A DNA stretch of 64,000 nt from Chaenocephalus aceratus (lineage: Eukaryota; Chordata; Actinopteri; Perciformes; Channichthyidae). Below, piece after piece: positions 11,815 through 23,685 of the stretch. The number at the start of each line of letters is the position of its first letter. Within the stretch, counting starts at the first letter, position 1. The DNA lies in assembly GCA_023974075.1 (NCBI GenBank), contig JAMFTG010000303.1, positions 62,001 to 126,000 on the forward strand, in the 5' to 3' direction. The translations under genes and the position numbers were made by a program. The notes under the pieces are model-generated. The model was not told the DNA's origin. It saw only the letters and a list, made by a program, of their open reading frames with translations, and searched no databases.

Positions 11815-12970
11815 CATGTTCACTGAGATGCTGCCTCTGTCTGTACGTGCTACATCATATCTACATTAATGTTTCACCAGCTGGACTCAGGTCAGTTTCT
11901 CCTCATGTTCACTGAGATGCTGCCTCTGTCTGTACGTGCTTCATCATATCTACATTAATGTTATATTAATGTTTCACCAGCTGGATTCAGGTCAGTTTCT
12001 CCTCTTGTTCACTGAGATGCTGTCTCTGTCTGTACGTGCTTCATCATATCTACATTAATGTTATATTAATGTTTCACCAGCTGGACTCAGGTCAGTTTCT
12101 CCTCATGTTCACTGAGATGCTGTCTCTGTCTGTACGTGCTTCATCATATCTACATTAATGTTTCACCAGCTGGACTCAGGTCAGTTTCTCCTCTTGTTCA
12201 CTGAGATGCTGTCTCTGTCTGTACGTGCTTCATCATATCTACATTAATGTTTCACCAGCTGGACTCAGGTCAGTTTCTCCTCTTGTTCACTGAGATTATG
12301 TTTCTCTGTTTTCATGATTAATCATATTAACATTCTTTGAATTAATGTTATAACTATTAATGTTGTGTGTATGTATTAACATTAATGTTTAAACAGGTGG
12401 ATTCAGGTCCGTTTCTCCTCATGTTTCGTGTTCACGGTAATAATCTTTCTGCCTTTTCCTGATTCATTATGAAACTAAATATGTACTTTATATTAATTCT
12501 GTATATATTAATGTTATATAAATTGAAGTTAATATTTAAACAGGTGGATTCAGGTCAGTTTCTCCTCACGTTTCGTGTTCCTCGTGCTAATCTTAGTTTA
12601 ATATCTCACTTATAAATGTTATTTTGAAGTCATATGTATAAATGTTTCTTACATTATTGTTATATATTCACGTTAATGTTTAACCAGCTGGATTCAGGTC
12701 AGTTTCTCCTCATGTTTACTGATATTATGTTTCTCTGTTTTCATGATTAATCATATTAACATTCTTTAAATTAATCTTATAACTATTAATGTTCTGTGTA
12801 TGTATTAACACAATTGGACAGGTGGAGTCAGGTCTCTTTCTGATGTTTCTCACGTTTCGTGTTCACGTACATTCAATGGTTCACTGTGGTGATGCATAAT
12901 GGTATGTATTAATATTTTAACAGGTGGATTCAGGTCAGTTTCTCCTCATGTTTCGTGTTCCTTGTGATGA
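11815..12970 (+). repeat. Tandem repeat array upstream of intact OR (about 10 units)
   Basis: Ten cores of the form ccagctggactcaggtcagt or caggtggattcaggtcagt occur near 11876, 11977, 12077, 12166, 12255, 12395, 12540, 12686, 12819 and 12920, compared with seven in the left arm. Each is preceded by AG and ends at AG|GTCAGT, and attaatgtttcaccag recurs before the core. The five distal units are nearly identical, showing recent expansion. Function as duplicated first exons or regulatory units is inference. Confidence 0.78.
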
Positions 12971-13348
12971 TTGTTCTGCTTGTTTATGACTAATTTCACA
13001 TATATTAATGTCATGTTTCTCATGTTTCGTGTTCATTGCGATGATGCTTTTGCCTGTTTCTGATTCATGATAGATATTTATCATTGACCTCTACATTAAT
13101 ATTAAAGCAGATATTTTAGTATCTGATTAATTAACTGTGAATTCATATTCTATGAATACACGTGTTAAATATGAATGTTAAATAAATGTGTGTTCTAAAT
13201 ATTCCAGTTTCCTTATTACTACTGTATATGTTAATGTGATATAAACTAATGTTATATCCTTTATTTAGATGTTAACAGGTTGGTTAGCTCTGTTGTTGTT
13301 GTTGTTGTTGACCTGAGGTCACAGCGTGTTGTTTGGTGGGGTCTCCTC

Positions 13349-14296
13349 ATGACGTCAGCAGGGTTTAACGTGACCTCGTCCCTGACGCTGGTCGGTTTCT
13401 CCTCGCTGTCTGGCCACAGCTCGCTCTTATTCTTCGTGTTTTTGTTGGTGTACCTCTTCGTGTTGTTCAGTGACTCTCTGGTGATTTATATCATCTGTTC
13501 GCAGCGAGCTCTTCACCGGCCCATGTTTGCCTTCGTGGCATCATTTCTGCTGAACTCTCTCACAGCCAGCACACTGATTTATCCTAAACTTCTGTCTGAT
13601 CTGTTGCTGTCCGGCGCCGGCTTGGTGCAGGTGTCCCGGACTTTGTGTCTGTGCCAGGGTTTCTTTGTTTCCTCTCTTGGTGGAGCTAGCTTCTTCCTGT
13701 TGTCGGCCATGGCCTTTGACCGCTACCTGTCCATCTGCCACCCGATGCACTACGCTGTGCTGGTAACTCCTGCCAAGGTGGTGCTGATGCTGCTTCTCTG
13801 CTGGATGCTGCCTGCTATTCTAGTGGGAGTCTCAACGCTGCTGGCTAGCCGCTTACCGCTCTGCAGGGCGCAGCTCGACAGGGCCTACTGCGAAATCAAC
13901 AGCATTATGACCCTGAGCTGTGGTGGTGCTGCAGCACAGCTGAGTGGACTTTTCATTCTGCTGATCATCACAGCCACAGTCTTCCTGCCTGCAGCCTTCA
14001 TGCTCTTCTCCTACGCTAGGATCCTCTTCATCTGCCTGCGGCGCTCACGTAGCTTCAGCAGCAAAGCTCTACAAACCTGTCTTCCTCACCTGCTCGTCTT
14101 CTTTAACTATTCCATCGGCGTCTACTTAGATCTGATGCTTCGCCGCCTGCAGAGCAACAGAGAATCTGACTCCACCCTCATCATCTCCATGCTGATTCTA
14201 GTACCTACTGTACTGAACCCCGTGGTGTACGGACTGAAGTTAAAGGAGGTGTTCACGCATGTGAAGAGGCTGCTGAGCTGCCGCAGAGACAGCTGA
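13349..14296 (+). CDS. Odorant receptor (class A GPCR), intact
   Basis: Single-exon 315-residue G-protein-coupled odorant receptor, expected in the ciliary membrane of olfactory sensory neurons. The ATG at 13349 is chosen over an upstream in-frame TTG because it gives a normal short N-terminus with an N-glycosylation site (Asn7, NVT). Motifs in order: TM1 around 26-50, LHRPMF near 55-60, a conserved Cys pair region around Cys100, MAFDRY at 121-126 after TM3, KALQTCLPHL in TM6 and PTVLNPVVYGLK in TM7, with a basic tail. Length and motif order match the OR family. Upstream gttaacag at about 13278 is a possible splice acceptor for a noncoding 5' exon. Two broken relatives lie at 1703-2653 and 28617-29193. 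The ligand is unknown. Confidence 0.93.
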   Translation: MTSAGFNVTSSLTLVGFSSLSGHSSLLFFVFLLVYLFVLFSDSLVIYIICSQRALHRPMFAFVASFLLNSLTASTLIYPKLLSDLLLSGAGLVQVSRTLCLCQGFFVSSLGGASFFLLSAMAFDRYLSICHPMHYAVLVTPAKVVLMLLLCWMLPAILVGVSTLLASRLPLCRAQLDRAYCEINSIMTLSCGGAAAQLSGLFILLIITATVFLPAAFMLFSYARILFICLRRSRSFSSKALQTCLPHLLVFFNYSIGVYLDLMLRRLQSNRESDSTLIISMLILVPTVLNPVVYGLKLKEVFTHVKRLLSCRRDS

Positions 14297-14514
14297 TCCC
14301 AACACTGTTTGATTGCCCCACACAAAGATCCATGTAGACAGAAGCATTTTCTGCACATCAGGGCAAACAGTGCGGCCCATATTCAGTTGATCACCACAAT
14401 CATACCTGAGAGCGGGAAACATTTTCTAGGCCTCCTTCTCGGCTGCCCGTCACCATGGGCCATCCCCAAGAGGGTCCCGTCTCCGTCCTCCCCAAGAGGG
14501 TCCTGTCAACTTCT

Positions 14515-15339
14515 ATATCTAATAAAATATGAATAGGTGACATAAAAGAAAATAACCAAAATGTATGAACAAATACAAAAACTAGAAAATAGAGAATAAC
14601 AAACAAAATATTAAGAATACCGTCAATACCGTTCCGGTGCATAATGTGTTTAAGGTACTAGAAGATTGTTTACTTGAGGTTTGCATTTCTAAGGAAAGGA
14701 ACATATTTAGTATTCCAGCGTGTGAGGTGGTCTACTAGGGGCCGTGGTGGTTGTACAGCCTGACCGCTGCAGGAAGGAAGGAGCTGTGGTATCTCTCTGA
14801 GTTAGGGTTACTCTAAGCACTGGGGTTACGTAAGTAACCTATAGTTAAATAATTAAATAAGTATGTGAGCATAACCAATAACCCATAGCCAATAACAAAT
14901 ACATGTAACATATTTTATTTTTGTTGTTCATTCATATCTTATTTTACTATTTTATTTATGCATATTTTTGTATCTCTCCAGTTTAAAACGATATGTCTGG
15001 TTTACTGTCCTATAGTTTACATTGGAATGATTTCAAACCTCTTTTATCCCAATAATTATAAAGGAGAGCCTTGGAAATATGTGTTTACATAAATTGTGAT
15101 CAAAACGTTTGAGACCCACTGAGATAACTTAGACTAAAGTGAGCTATCTAAACACTCCGAGTCCTTCACCTCACTGAGCTGTAGTTATCAGCCTCAGTCT
15201 GACTGGAGAGGACTCTCCCTCCACATCATTGTAGAAACATCTACTTCTTCCGTTAGAGCAGCTAGCAACGGGCCGGCCCTTATTATACATCCATGGCCGG
15301 CCCTGGTCTCAGGTTACGCTGTAGGAAGTGTAGGTACAA
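14515..15339. other. OR 3' flank and intergenic sequence
   Basis: 14515-14648 is shared with the third OR copy (reverse of 28262-28400). The remainder to 15339 has no recognised exon. Confidence 0.4.
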
Positions 15340-15490
15340 CGCTACATTTCCCGCCTCGCCGCAGTCATACACTAGGCTACGGAGAGCGGCGAGAAACATT
15401 TCCTCAGGCATCGAAAAGCGGAACCGAAATTCACATTTCTAAATGATGCCGTTGGAATCGAAATGTTGGTTCTCGGTACCCAACCCTACT
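15340..15490. repeat. Dispersed repeat fragment, DNA-transposon-like
   Basis: Shares gcggcgaga, catttcct, gaaccgaaa and acatttctaaa in order with 32570-32700. The terminal ggtacccaaccct sequence resembles hAT-type ends in fish. Family not assigned. Confidence 0.4.
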
Positions 15491-16680
15491 CCTGGTACTT
15501 GCGTCGCTCTCAGAGAGAGGAGACGTCCGCAGCTCCATAAGATCAGTTTGCGTGCCAGCATGTGTAACTTGAGAGAACGCAAACCCCCTTGGAGGTTTAT
15601 ATACGATGTTGTCTGTCCTCACGAGGACATGATGTCCTCCGAGAAAAGGCAGAAAGCGTTTCAGGGTGAGGAACACCGCTAAAAGCTCCAGATAATTTAT
15701 GTGTGACCGTTGGACGTCTCTGCTCCAGAGACCCCTCACAGGTCGACCTTTGTATGCCCCCACAGCCCGTCAGACATGAGTCTGTGGTGACCACCTTCCG
15801 CGATAGAACAGCACCTATAGGCACGCCCCGTACTAGATCGGGTGCAGCCAGTGGCGCAGTGCCATTACGCATTTCATAGTGACCATCACTCTCCGCGCGC
15901 CATGACGCACGGGGTCCAGTCTGAGGGCAGCTACCCAGCGCTGAAACTCCCTCATGTGTGAGCGTCCCAGTCGTAACACCAGGATGGCTGACGCCATGAG
16001 CCACAGTAACCGCAGACATGATCTGAAGAGAACATATTTGCGTGGCTGGAAATGAGCGAGGCAAGCCCTGAAGGCTTTCACTCTCTCCGTTGACAGGCGG
16101 GCTGTAAAGGGCACCGAATTCAGGCGTAGGCCCAGGAAGAGTACAGTCTGGGCTGGGGACAACATGCTCTTTTCTGTGTTTATTACGAAACCCAGGTCGA
16201 GCAGGTATTTCACGAGGACATTCGTCTGCGTAATAGCCTCTTACTCCGACTGTGCGAGAAGGAGCCAATCGTCCAGATAAGTTGCCAGGTGAATACCCTG
16301 TTGTCTTAACGGGGCTATCGCGGCTTCCGTGGGCTGAGAGACAGATCGAAGGAAAGTACTCTGTAACAGACACCCTGAAAGGCGAACCTCAGATATTTCC
16401 TGTGTGGATAATATACTGGGATGTGGAAATACGCGTCTTTCAGGTCGACTGATGTGAACCAATCGTTTTGGCGCAACGAGACGCAACAGAGATGTGTGAG
16501 TGAGCATTCTGAATTTGTATCTTTTGAGATATTTGTTCAGAGCCCTCAAATCTAGTATAGGCTGAATCCCGTTCCCTCCCCGTTTGGGAACGAGGAAATA
16601 CTTGGAATAAAAGCCGCTCTGACTCTGTTCGGAGGGTATTATAGATATAGCCTTCTTGTCTAGTAGCGAGACAGGATCCG
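15490..16680 (-). pseudogene. DIRS-type retrotransposon relic (RT and RNase H)
   Basis: On the minus strand, 16549-16241 gives a reverse-transcriptase segment ending HLATYLDDWLLLAQSE, with the YLDD catalytic box. The next part (16213-15833) gives GFVINTEKSMLSPAQ and FLGLRLNS, typical of DIRS/Ngaro-type tyrosine-recombinase retrotransposons. An RNase H segment follows with SHINYLELLAVFLTLKRF and RTDN, then YINLQGGLRS in another frame. An in-frame stop follows the YLDD block (TAA at 16240-16238), with another near 15837 and several frameshifts. No recombinase domain is seen. A dead 5'- and 3'-truncated copy. Confidence 0.82.
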
Positions 16681-16732
16681 AGTACTTCTACTTTTACTCA
16701 AGTACAATATCTGAGTACTTATTCCACCTCTG
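16677..16732. repeat. hAT-type terminal fragment
   Basis: The motif gagtacttctacttttactc followed by attccacctctg is a widespread fish hAT-element end (reverse: cagaggtggaataagtactc). Only this short piece is present. Confidence 0.5.
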
Positions 16733-16919
16733 GTAGCGTATTAGCCTGAATTGTAGCCACAAAATCACGCAGAGCTGCATACAAATAGACTCACAATGGT
16801 AACAAGTGGAAAATAATATTTACAAATGTGTACAATGATTTGTAGGTCATTTTGACTACTCAAGACACCTGACTTATACATATTCAAAGGAAGACTGTGT
16901 TCATTCTACAATTACATGG

Positions 16920-17135
16920 GAATAACACTAGAACCACCATCGGGTCAATTTGACCCACAACTGTTTTTTTATTGTATGTAACTTTTTTTCAATAAAATAT
17001 TAAAGTCTCCACAGTCTGTGACTTTTCCTGAAAGTATGTTATGTAGCACCCTCTGTTGTTAAAAATGGTCAATATGAAGTCAGATTGAAGAAGCCATTTA
17101 TATCTATTTCCGCCAGCTGGTCATATTGACCCCAC
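16920..17135. repeat. piggyBac-like MITE relic (low confidence)
   Basis: cgggtcaatttgacccac near 16940 and ggtcatattgacccc near 17118 resemble the ends of fish piggyBac-type MITEs. TTAA duplications are not visible. Confidence 0.35.
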
Positions 17136-17232
17136 CCCTTTTCGCGCTATTGATTTTGTGTTTAAACCATAGGTGTAAACATAAACATGACATGTTGCTA
17201 TAGCAACACCCTTTGTCTACGGCGGTTCCTTA

Positions 17233-17251
17233 TAGATTGAGAGAGAGAGAG

Positions 17252-17286
<35 letters not shown>

Positions 17287-17309
17287 GTGAAACAAAAAAA
17301 AAAAAATGT

Positions 17310-17372
<63 letters not shown>

Positions 17373-17430
17373 CTTATAGATATAGATATATATATATATA
17401 GATATAGATATATATATATATATCTATAGA
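17233..17430. repeat. GA/TA simple repeats surrounding an rRNA fragment
   Basis: (GA)n then (TA)n at 17235-17284, and TATAGA/TA repeats at 17376-17432. Between them lie an A-run and the 5.8S fragment. Confidence 0.9.
17311..17372 (+). rRNA. 5.8S rRNA fragment (pseudogene, 5' 62 nt)
   Basis: The sequence from caactcttagcggtgg through gatgaagaacgcagc to gctgcgagaa is the 5' part of vertebrate 5.8S rRNA with at most one change at its second base. It stops abruptly where 5.8S would continue with ttaatgtgaattgc and is followed by TATAGA repeats. No 18S, ITS or 28S sequence flanks it, so it is a dispersed fragment, not an rDNA unit. An A13 run lies directly upstream. Confidence 0.93.
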
Positions 17431-17737
17431 TAGATTATATTTCCTGACTATAACACGAAATGCCGTGAGAATTACTGGGTTGAATTACAAGTGAGTGCTT
17501 CATCCTCTGAACACCACAGAATGGCGGCTGTAACGCACATAAATGATTGTCCCCTGCAATTATTATCCCTCATGGAGTTCGCTATTCAGCTCGCTAACAT
17601 TAGCTTAAACAAACGTAACATGCAACGTTAGCCTAATGTAAAATGCTCTACTACGGCGTACCTTTCATGTGGCTCGTCAGCGCAAACTTTGCAGGAGGCT
17701 ACTCGTGGGCTTGTATTTGTCAGCGCCATATTTAATA

Positions 17738-17954
17738 ATAATGCATTACATTATTTATTAGAGCGCTTTTACAGGTACACATTACACATATAAGAGTCAT
17801 TACTGCGGACATTACCCACAGGAGCGGGTTAAGTGTCTTGCCCAAGGACACAACGGCCTGACGCAGTGGCGGCCGAGGCGGGATTTGAACTGGAGTTCAC
17901 CAACGCCCCTTGATCTGATGACCAACGATCTAACCACTGCGCCAAAACCGCCCT
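17738..17954 (-). mobile_element. tRNA-derived SINE with L2-type tail
   Basis: On the minus strand the head has tggcgcagtggttagat (A-box-like) and gttcaaatccc (B box) of a tRNA-derived RNA polymerase III promoter. Then follows ccttgggcaagacacttaac, the conserved domain of fish V-SINE/L2-tail elements, and a tail with gcgctctaataaat. Full-length-looking but old. Confidence 0.82.
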
Positions 17955-18289
17955 ATTTAGTATTTGTCTTCTGCTAGCCAACGCTCGTTGAAACTGCAAC
18001 CTCCTGGCACACAGTCATCTATCACTCTCATCAGAATGCCCATGTCGGTTACACACGTAACAAAAACACTTGCAGGTCGCGCGCATAGTGCGGGAAGGCC
18101 TGAGCGGAGCTGTTTTATATAAAAGCGACGCAATTAAGTGCGCTCCGACTTCTTTATTTTCTTTTAATCTAACAAGCGAAGTAAAGCATTTACATTTTCA
18201 AGCACTTTATCCCAAATTCAAGCAACCTTGAAAACACCACGTCAAATTTCAAACATTTTCAAGGATTTCAATCACCCGTACGAACCCTG

Positions 18290-18625
18290 AGTTGTGAATG
18301 TAAAGTTCAAATGTACACGGAGTATTGCACACCAAAGCCTACTGACTTTAACACTACATCTATAGACATCGAGATATTACTATTGCTGAATATTAAATGA
18401 AGGTACAGTGATTTTAATAAGTTTTGTTTACAGACGTGACTTGGTATGACAACATCCGGAACTGCCGTAAATGATAACTGCCGTAAAGTATTTCCAGTAT
18501 TATTAAAGTAATGAATTACAGCCGTTAAAATGCAATAAATAAAAAGTTATAAGGACGAGAAAAGGCGTGTGGATGTAAGCAATTAATGTAAAATGTAGAA
18601 ATCCTCTATGAGCTAATGAGCGGAG
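18290..18625 (+). mobile_element. LTR fragment (empty site for the piggyBac MITE)
   Basis: Matches the LTR family at 5538-6774 in the opposite orientation: gcacaccaaagcc, gactttaacactacatctatagacatcgag, aaatgataactgccgtaaag, tacagccgttaaaatgcaa and aaggcgtgtgga. At about 18395 it has an uninterrupted TTAA where the other copy carries the 625-bp MITE. Confidence 0.75.
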
Positions 18626-19229
18626 TCTCTCTCTCTCTCTCCTGACAGCCCGTCTGTGTCTCATGCAGCTCGCTGATCCAGTAATGAGTGACCCGACATG
18701 ACGGTAAATAATAAACATTTATAACCAGTTTAGCTAGTTCCAGGGGTAGATAAGATGGTCTAACTTTTAACATTTTAAATATCTCAAGTCACTGGAGGGA
18801 TTTCCACCGCAGGTTTATATTTGCGTAACATCTGCGCGACTTGTCCACATGCAGCTGTCTCAGGGGTTGAGCTGCAGACTGAGACATCAACAGCTATAAC
18901 TTTCGAGGGGTGGAGGTATGCCCATTATTTTTAATTTGTAAGAAGAAAGGACAGGAATGTGACGGTAAGGTGCACTGCTGCAAACACAACATCAATCCTC
19001 TCCAAGCACCTGCAGAGGCAACATGCTAACACCAAGCTAGTAGCTAAAGACCCCCGAACCCACAGTGATGATGTTGAGTGAGTGCCGACTCCGAACATGC
19101 AGCAAAAACTAGAATTTGTTTTGTCTTCCTTATTGCAATAGTAATCGTTATGTGTGCACATATAACAAAGTACTGGACCAGAAACCTAACCGCTCCCATC
19201 ACTGTACCATCCTCAACAAGCAAACATCC
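18626..19229. other. Intergenic, nothing recognised
   Basis: Short CT-rich run near 18627; otherwise no feature. Confidence 0.35.
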
Positions 19230-19500
19230 TGAGTTGGGAAGATTTAATAAAGTATAGGAACATCGTTCTGGTTTACAAAGTCCTGCACAACACAGCCCCT
19301 CCCCCTCTTAGCTCATTGGTTACTCAACGTAACAACACCAGACGGACCACTAGAAGCTCCACACGTGGCGACCTATCAGTCCCATTCAGGAAGAGTGCTT
19401 TTGGTCAGTCATCATTCTCGGTCACAGCAATACAACACTGGAACTCTCTACCCATTCAAATCAAAGACATACAGACACAGCTCACTGAGAACTAACCCTG
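19230..19500 (+). pseudogene. LINE reverse-transcriptase C-terminal fragment
   Basis: Translates as RNIVLVYKVLHNTAPPPLSS, then a segment with TRSSTRGDLSVPF, FGQSSFSVTAIQHWNSLP. This is the conserved C-terminal domain downstream of RT in many non-LTR retrotransposons of fish (VYKxLxxxAPxYL and AxxxWNxLP). It is 5'-truncated. A 3' UTR-like region to about 19640 probably belongs to it. Confidence 0.75.
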
Positions 19501-19559
19501 CACACACTAGTCTGTGTTGAGTATGGCGTGAGTGTTACATGTTGTGATCATGGATGTTG

Positions 19560-21158
19560 CTCCTCGTTTCTGTTGTGTGATTGTGAAGTGCTCTATGTGA
19601 CATGTACAGATGTAGCGCTTTGTTTCAGACGCCTACCCGTGCGGGTCCGTGATCGGCACGGGGTGGACCCCTGCTGATAAGGAAAACCCCCCGATAAATA
19701 CATTTAATTATAATGAAACCAGCTGCAATGGATCATGGATCCACCAGGGGAGCCGTGAAAAGCTGCCACACTGGAACTCATGTGAAATAAACAGCTGATC
19801 TACAGGGATCTGATATAGCAGATATTTGTTAAGATCCATATATGTCACGGATAGGATCATATGCTGTGCTTAAGTAAGAGACATGTAATCATTTACTAAA
19901 CATCACCATGTTTTTATTTAACAAAATAATGTTTAATTCACGTTGGCGTAAGTACAAAACCATCGCTATGTTTTTAGATCAGGAAATGCATCCAGGGTCA
20001 AACAAACGATGTTCGATCGTCATCCTCGCATTCATTTAATGTATCATATGTTCGCGAGTTGAAATGAATGCACTAAATTTAATCCACGTGAGTTTACAAC
20101 AACAACAATAATCGCTTTGTTTTTATATCACATCCGACCGGAGGAAAATGCAACAGCTCTCTACCGATCATCCTAATCCCACGGGCAAACAATAATATGT
20201 ACAGTGCTAATAGTTTACTGTATTATTAGTGTCTAATATTACTGCTATAATAATCACACATTGAGTTGTTGAAATCAGACCGTCGTTTTTTTTTTAAACG
20301 CTCTGAATGAAACTGCAGCTCTCAGGTGATCAGCTGTGTGTCTACACAATAAAATATGCATAGTGTTGAGAGCTGTATCCACAAATCTACTAATTTTGCC
20401 CTCAGTGCACCAGATTGATGCATTTAACTTCAATTTAAATAAAAACATCTTCTGTTGTAACAACAATAACATTATAAATAGTAACATAGCATGGTATTGC
20501 ACATTTACTGTAGCTTTGAGTGTTACTGGCCTGAGATTTTTTTATTACATGAATGAAGGTGACTGAGGCTTTTTAATATAGACTTTTCAGTGTCCCACAT
20601 TTTGCACAGAACTGTCCCACATTAGGAAAACAGATTGTCTGAGACAACTTGGCACTAAGAGTACTAATATGTCTACCATTTCTTGTATGAGTTTAATATC
20701 TGCATGTTCTCTTTTGGTTTGATTAGGACACATCCTGGGGATTTCAGAATGTTACTGGATTTTGATTTATTGTATCGGCTTCATGTCGCAATATATTCCC
20801 GAAGTCTGAAATGCAAAAAATTTCCACATTAGGGCAATTCACCCTACATTTAATCATTTTGTTTATTTTTAACGAAATAAATGTGGTTTAATCCATCATG
20901 AAATTAATGTAGGCTATTTACTTAGTACATATCTGACATAAACGATTAACACACTGCTCACAGGCTGATATCTAGTGTATTCATACCCAATTCATTATAT
21001 ATTTTATTCTGTAGATTGTGAACATTACTTTTCACTTTACTGCTTGTTGCACCTGGTTAGAAGCTAAACTGCATTTCGTTGTCTCAGTACCTGTAATCTG
21101 TGCAATAACAATAAAGTTGAATCTAATCTTGAGCAGGAACTATAATGTAGGCTATTTA
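19560..21158. other. Intergenic, nothing recognised
   Basis: AT-rich sequence with no exon. The stretch at 21040-21125 ending aataacaataaagttgaatctaatctt resembles a LINE 3' tail but is not further assignable. Confidence 0.35.
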
Positions 21159-21166
21159 CTTAGTAC

Positions 21167-21963
21167 TAGGGCTGTCAGTCGATTAAAATATTGAATCGTG
21201 AATAATCGCATGATTGTCCATAGTTAATCGCGATTAATCGCACATTTTTTATCTGTTCTAAATGTACCTTAGAGGAATATTTTTCAAGTTTTTAATACTC
21301 TTATCAACATGAGTGGACAAATATACTTTATGCTAATGTTTATTATCATTTGAACAATGACAAATATTCTCATGAATATTAAACACAACAACCTCTGAAC
21401 ATTACACATATTCGCCTCAATTCAACCTGGAACCTCTCATACAATACAAATGGTGTGTGTGTGTGTTGGATCTATGTGCAACTCAAGGCATATGCTCGAA
21501 CGGGAGCTGCCTGGACGCTGCAATTATGAGTGTGCTGACTTCTCCTACAATGTCCCGCTGTCTGCTTCCTGCATCAAGTCAAGTGCTCGGCGCAGTTGTG
21601 GCGAAATGTCGATCCTCTGTTTTCATTTAAACAGCTCCTTATATCCGTTAGCGCAGCTAGCTAGCACCAGATGCTAACAACAACAACAATGCACGTAAGG
21701 TCTCTCTCTCGCTCGCTCGGGCCACACACACACACACACACCCCCTCCCGGTCCTCCCGATGGCCAGTAGGTGCCTGCCGGTGAGCGTGGAAGTGTGGTC
21801 TGCCACAAGCGGGCGGCAGGAGCGGGGCTGTCAGCAGATGGTATTTTAAACTCGATGCGCTCTGAAGCTACGGGGCGGCCGAGGAAAAAAAATACACATG
21901 CGTTAATGGCGTTATTTATTTTTTGCGTTAACGCGTTATTAACGCGTTAAATTGACAGCCCTA
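21167..21963. mobile_element. hAT MITE, copy A, with 8-bp target duplication
   Basis: Ends TAGGGCTGTCA and TGACAGCCCTA are inverted repeats. Direct 8-mers CTTAGTAC flank it (21159-21166, 21964-21971). Subterminal regions are rich in cgattaatcgc and cgttaacgcg palindromes. About 800 bp and non-coding. It is closely related, in opposite orientation, to the copy at 43580-44400. Confidence 0.92.
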
Positions 21964-21971
21964 CTTAGTAC

Positions 21972-22982
21972 ATATCTGACATTAACGATTAAACACGTTT
22001 GTGCATTCTTTATGAATAAAAACAGAGTCAACCAACATGTGTCCTATGTATGTTGGGGACCCTTTGTTTAAAACTAATTGGCCATCGGAATGTGTGGAGT
22101 CACATTCCACAGCTCTCCCCCCTCCTGTGATCCCCCGCACACAGAGAGAGGGAGATCGCTCTTCTGGAGTGAAGAGAGCGGAAATAATGATATTGCAAGT
22201 TAGTTATATGTGTGTAAGAGTGAAAATATGCTGCATTTTGAATGTCCGATAGTCCACCATTTCCACCGGAAATATCAAACATTTAATAAAAGTGAAAAAC
22301 AATGAACAAGACTTAACGTATTCATCATAATTAATTATATTTATTTCGTTGGATGTAGGATTTTTGACTTTGTTTAGAGCAGTGATCTTCTACTATATGA
22401 ACATGTTGAACCCAAAATCACAACAAAAACGTAAAAACAGATTTTTAAAATGATATTATTTGTCAGATAGATAGATATAGACAAACATACACAACGAAAC
22501 CATTTAAAAGCTGGAAATATATACATGGGATGTGACTATGATAATGTGAAAGTTTGATTGAGGTAGCATGGGATTTCATTCTGATAAGGCAAAGTGTTAT
22601 TATAAATATAATACAAATATATACACATTATGTACAACAATCTGTTTTTTCTGTCTTTATCTGTGCCACGCTTCAAAGCGGTTTCTGTCAACTACGACAC
22701 AGAGGGCAACATCACAGATTCCTCCTCCTCCTCCATGTCAAAAAACAAGCTTAAAGCTTGACTCACGTTCAGAGTTCTCTTCATCATAGTTGAGAATTTA
22801 AAACTCAAAATCTATCTAACTATATCTAAATTCTCAATGTTTGTCTGTCACTTTACTTCAATCGCAGTCTCCCGCAGCCTATCTTCGTCTCCCGCCGCCT
22901 GTCTTCGTCTCTCTTCGGTTCCCGCTGTCCCTCTTCGTTTCGTATCACTCCGTTTAACTGATTACCTCACCCCCCTCCCTGG
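21972..22982. other. Intergenic, nothing recognised
   Basis: No exon recognised; short degenerate tcttcgtctcccgc repeats near 22870-22940. Confidence 0.35.
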
Positions 22983-23415
22983 TAAATACATCCTGTTGAG
23001 CAGAATCTACAGTTTCCAGTATTTTCCGTTTCGTAAAATGATAAAATACGGCGAAGATATTAAAATATGTGCTTCCATTATTCATACTTTTGAAATGTAT
23101 CTGTATTAACTTTATATCATCATATGTCCGTGTTTATTGGGTATTTTGCATGAAACAAAGACTGCATATAGTTTCAAGCCAGTACTTTCGACAGAAATAC
23201 ACATATACATCCTGTTGAGCAGGATCTACAGTTTCCAGTATTTTCCGTTTCGTAAAATGATCAAATATGGCGAAGATATTAAAATATGTGCTTCCATTAT
23301 TCATACTTCTGAAATATATCTGTATTAACTTTATATCACTGCGTCTTTTTGCATGAAACAAAGACTGGGATATAGTTTCAAGCCAGTACTTTCGACAGAA
23401 ACACACGTCAATGTT
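22983..23415. repeat. Two-copy tandem duplication, about 218-bp unit
   Basis: tacatcctgttgagcag, ctacagtttccagtattttc, aaatatgtgcttccattatt and agccagtactttcgacagaa each occur twice, about 218 bp apart. The two copies are nearly identical. Confidence 0.85.
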
Positions 23416-23685
23416 GTCCGGACTGTTGTTTTTATGCGGCACCGGCTTGAACAGGTCATGTGATCTGATCACGCCGGCGTGACGGTTGACTCCAAAGGGT
23501 TAATATTAAATACATATAAGTAGTTTTAGAAATACTCTGTTGTAATTATTGATCCATTCAATGTGGCATCTGCTATAATGGGGTTAATGTATGATATTAC
23601 TTAATAACACAATACATTATAATATATGATATGATAATTACATTTGAGTTTTATTCATTTCTTATTTCATAGTTTCTCATTATTA

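Larger units (their letters stand above)
10800..14514 (+). repeat. Right arm of large inverted duplication
   Basis: Reverse-complement match of 1485-4871, in the same order: about 1 kb of upstream flank, the tandem array, the OR coding region and the 3' flank. After 14514 the right copy and the third copy (28262 onward, reversed) continue to share a further 130 bp that the left copy lacks, so the left copy is the truncated one at the 3' side. Confidence 0.9.

Noticed and set aside
13280..13348. Longer OR protein starting 23 codons upstream
   Set aside because: That start is TTG and the extension is a Val run from a GTT repeat that varies between copies; the ATG at 13349 gives the normal OR N-terminus.
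17220..17430. Functional rDNA unit
   Set aside because: Only 62 nt of 5.8S are present; no ITS, 18S or 28S and simple repeats on both sides.
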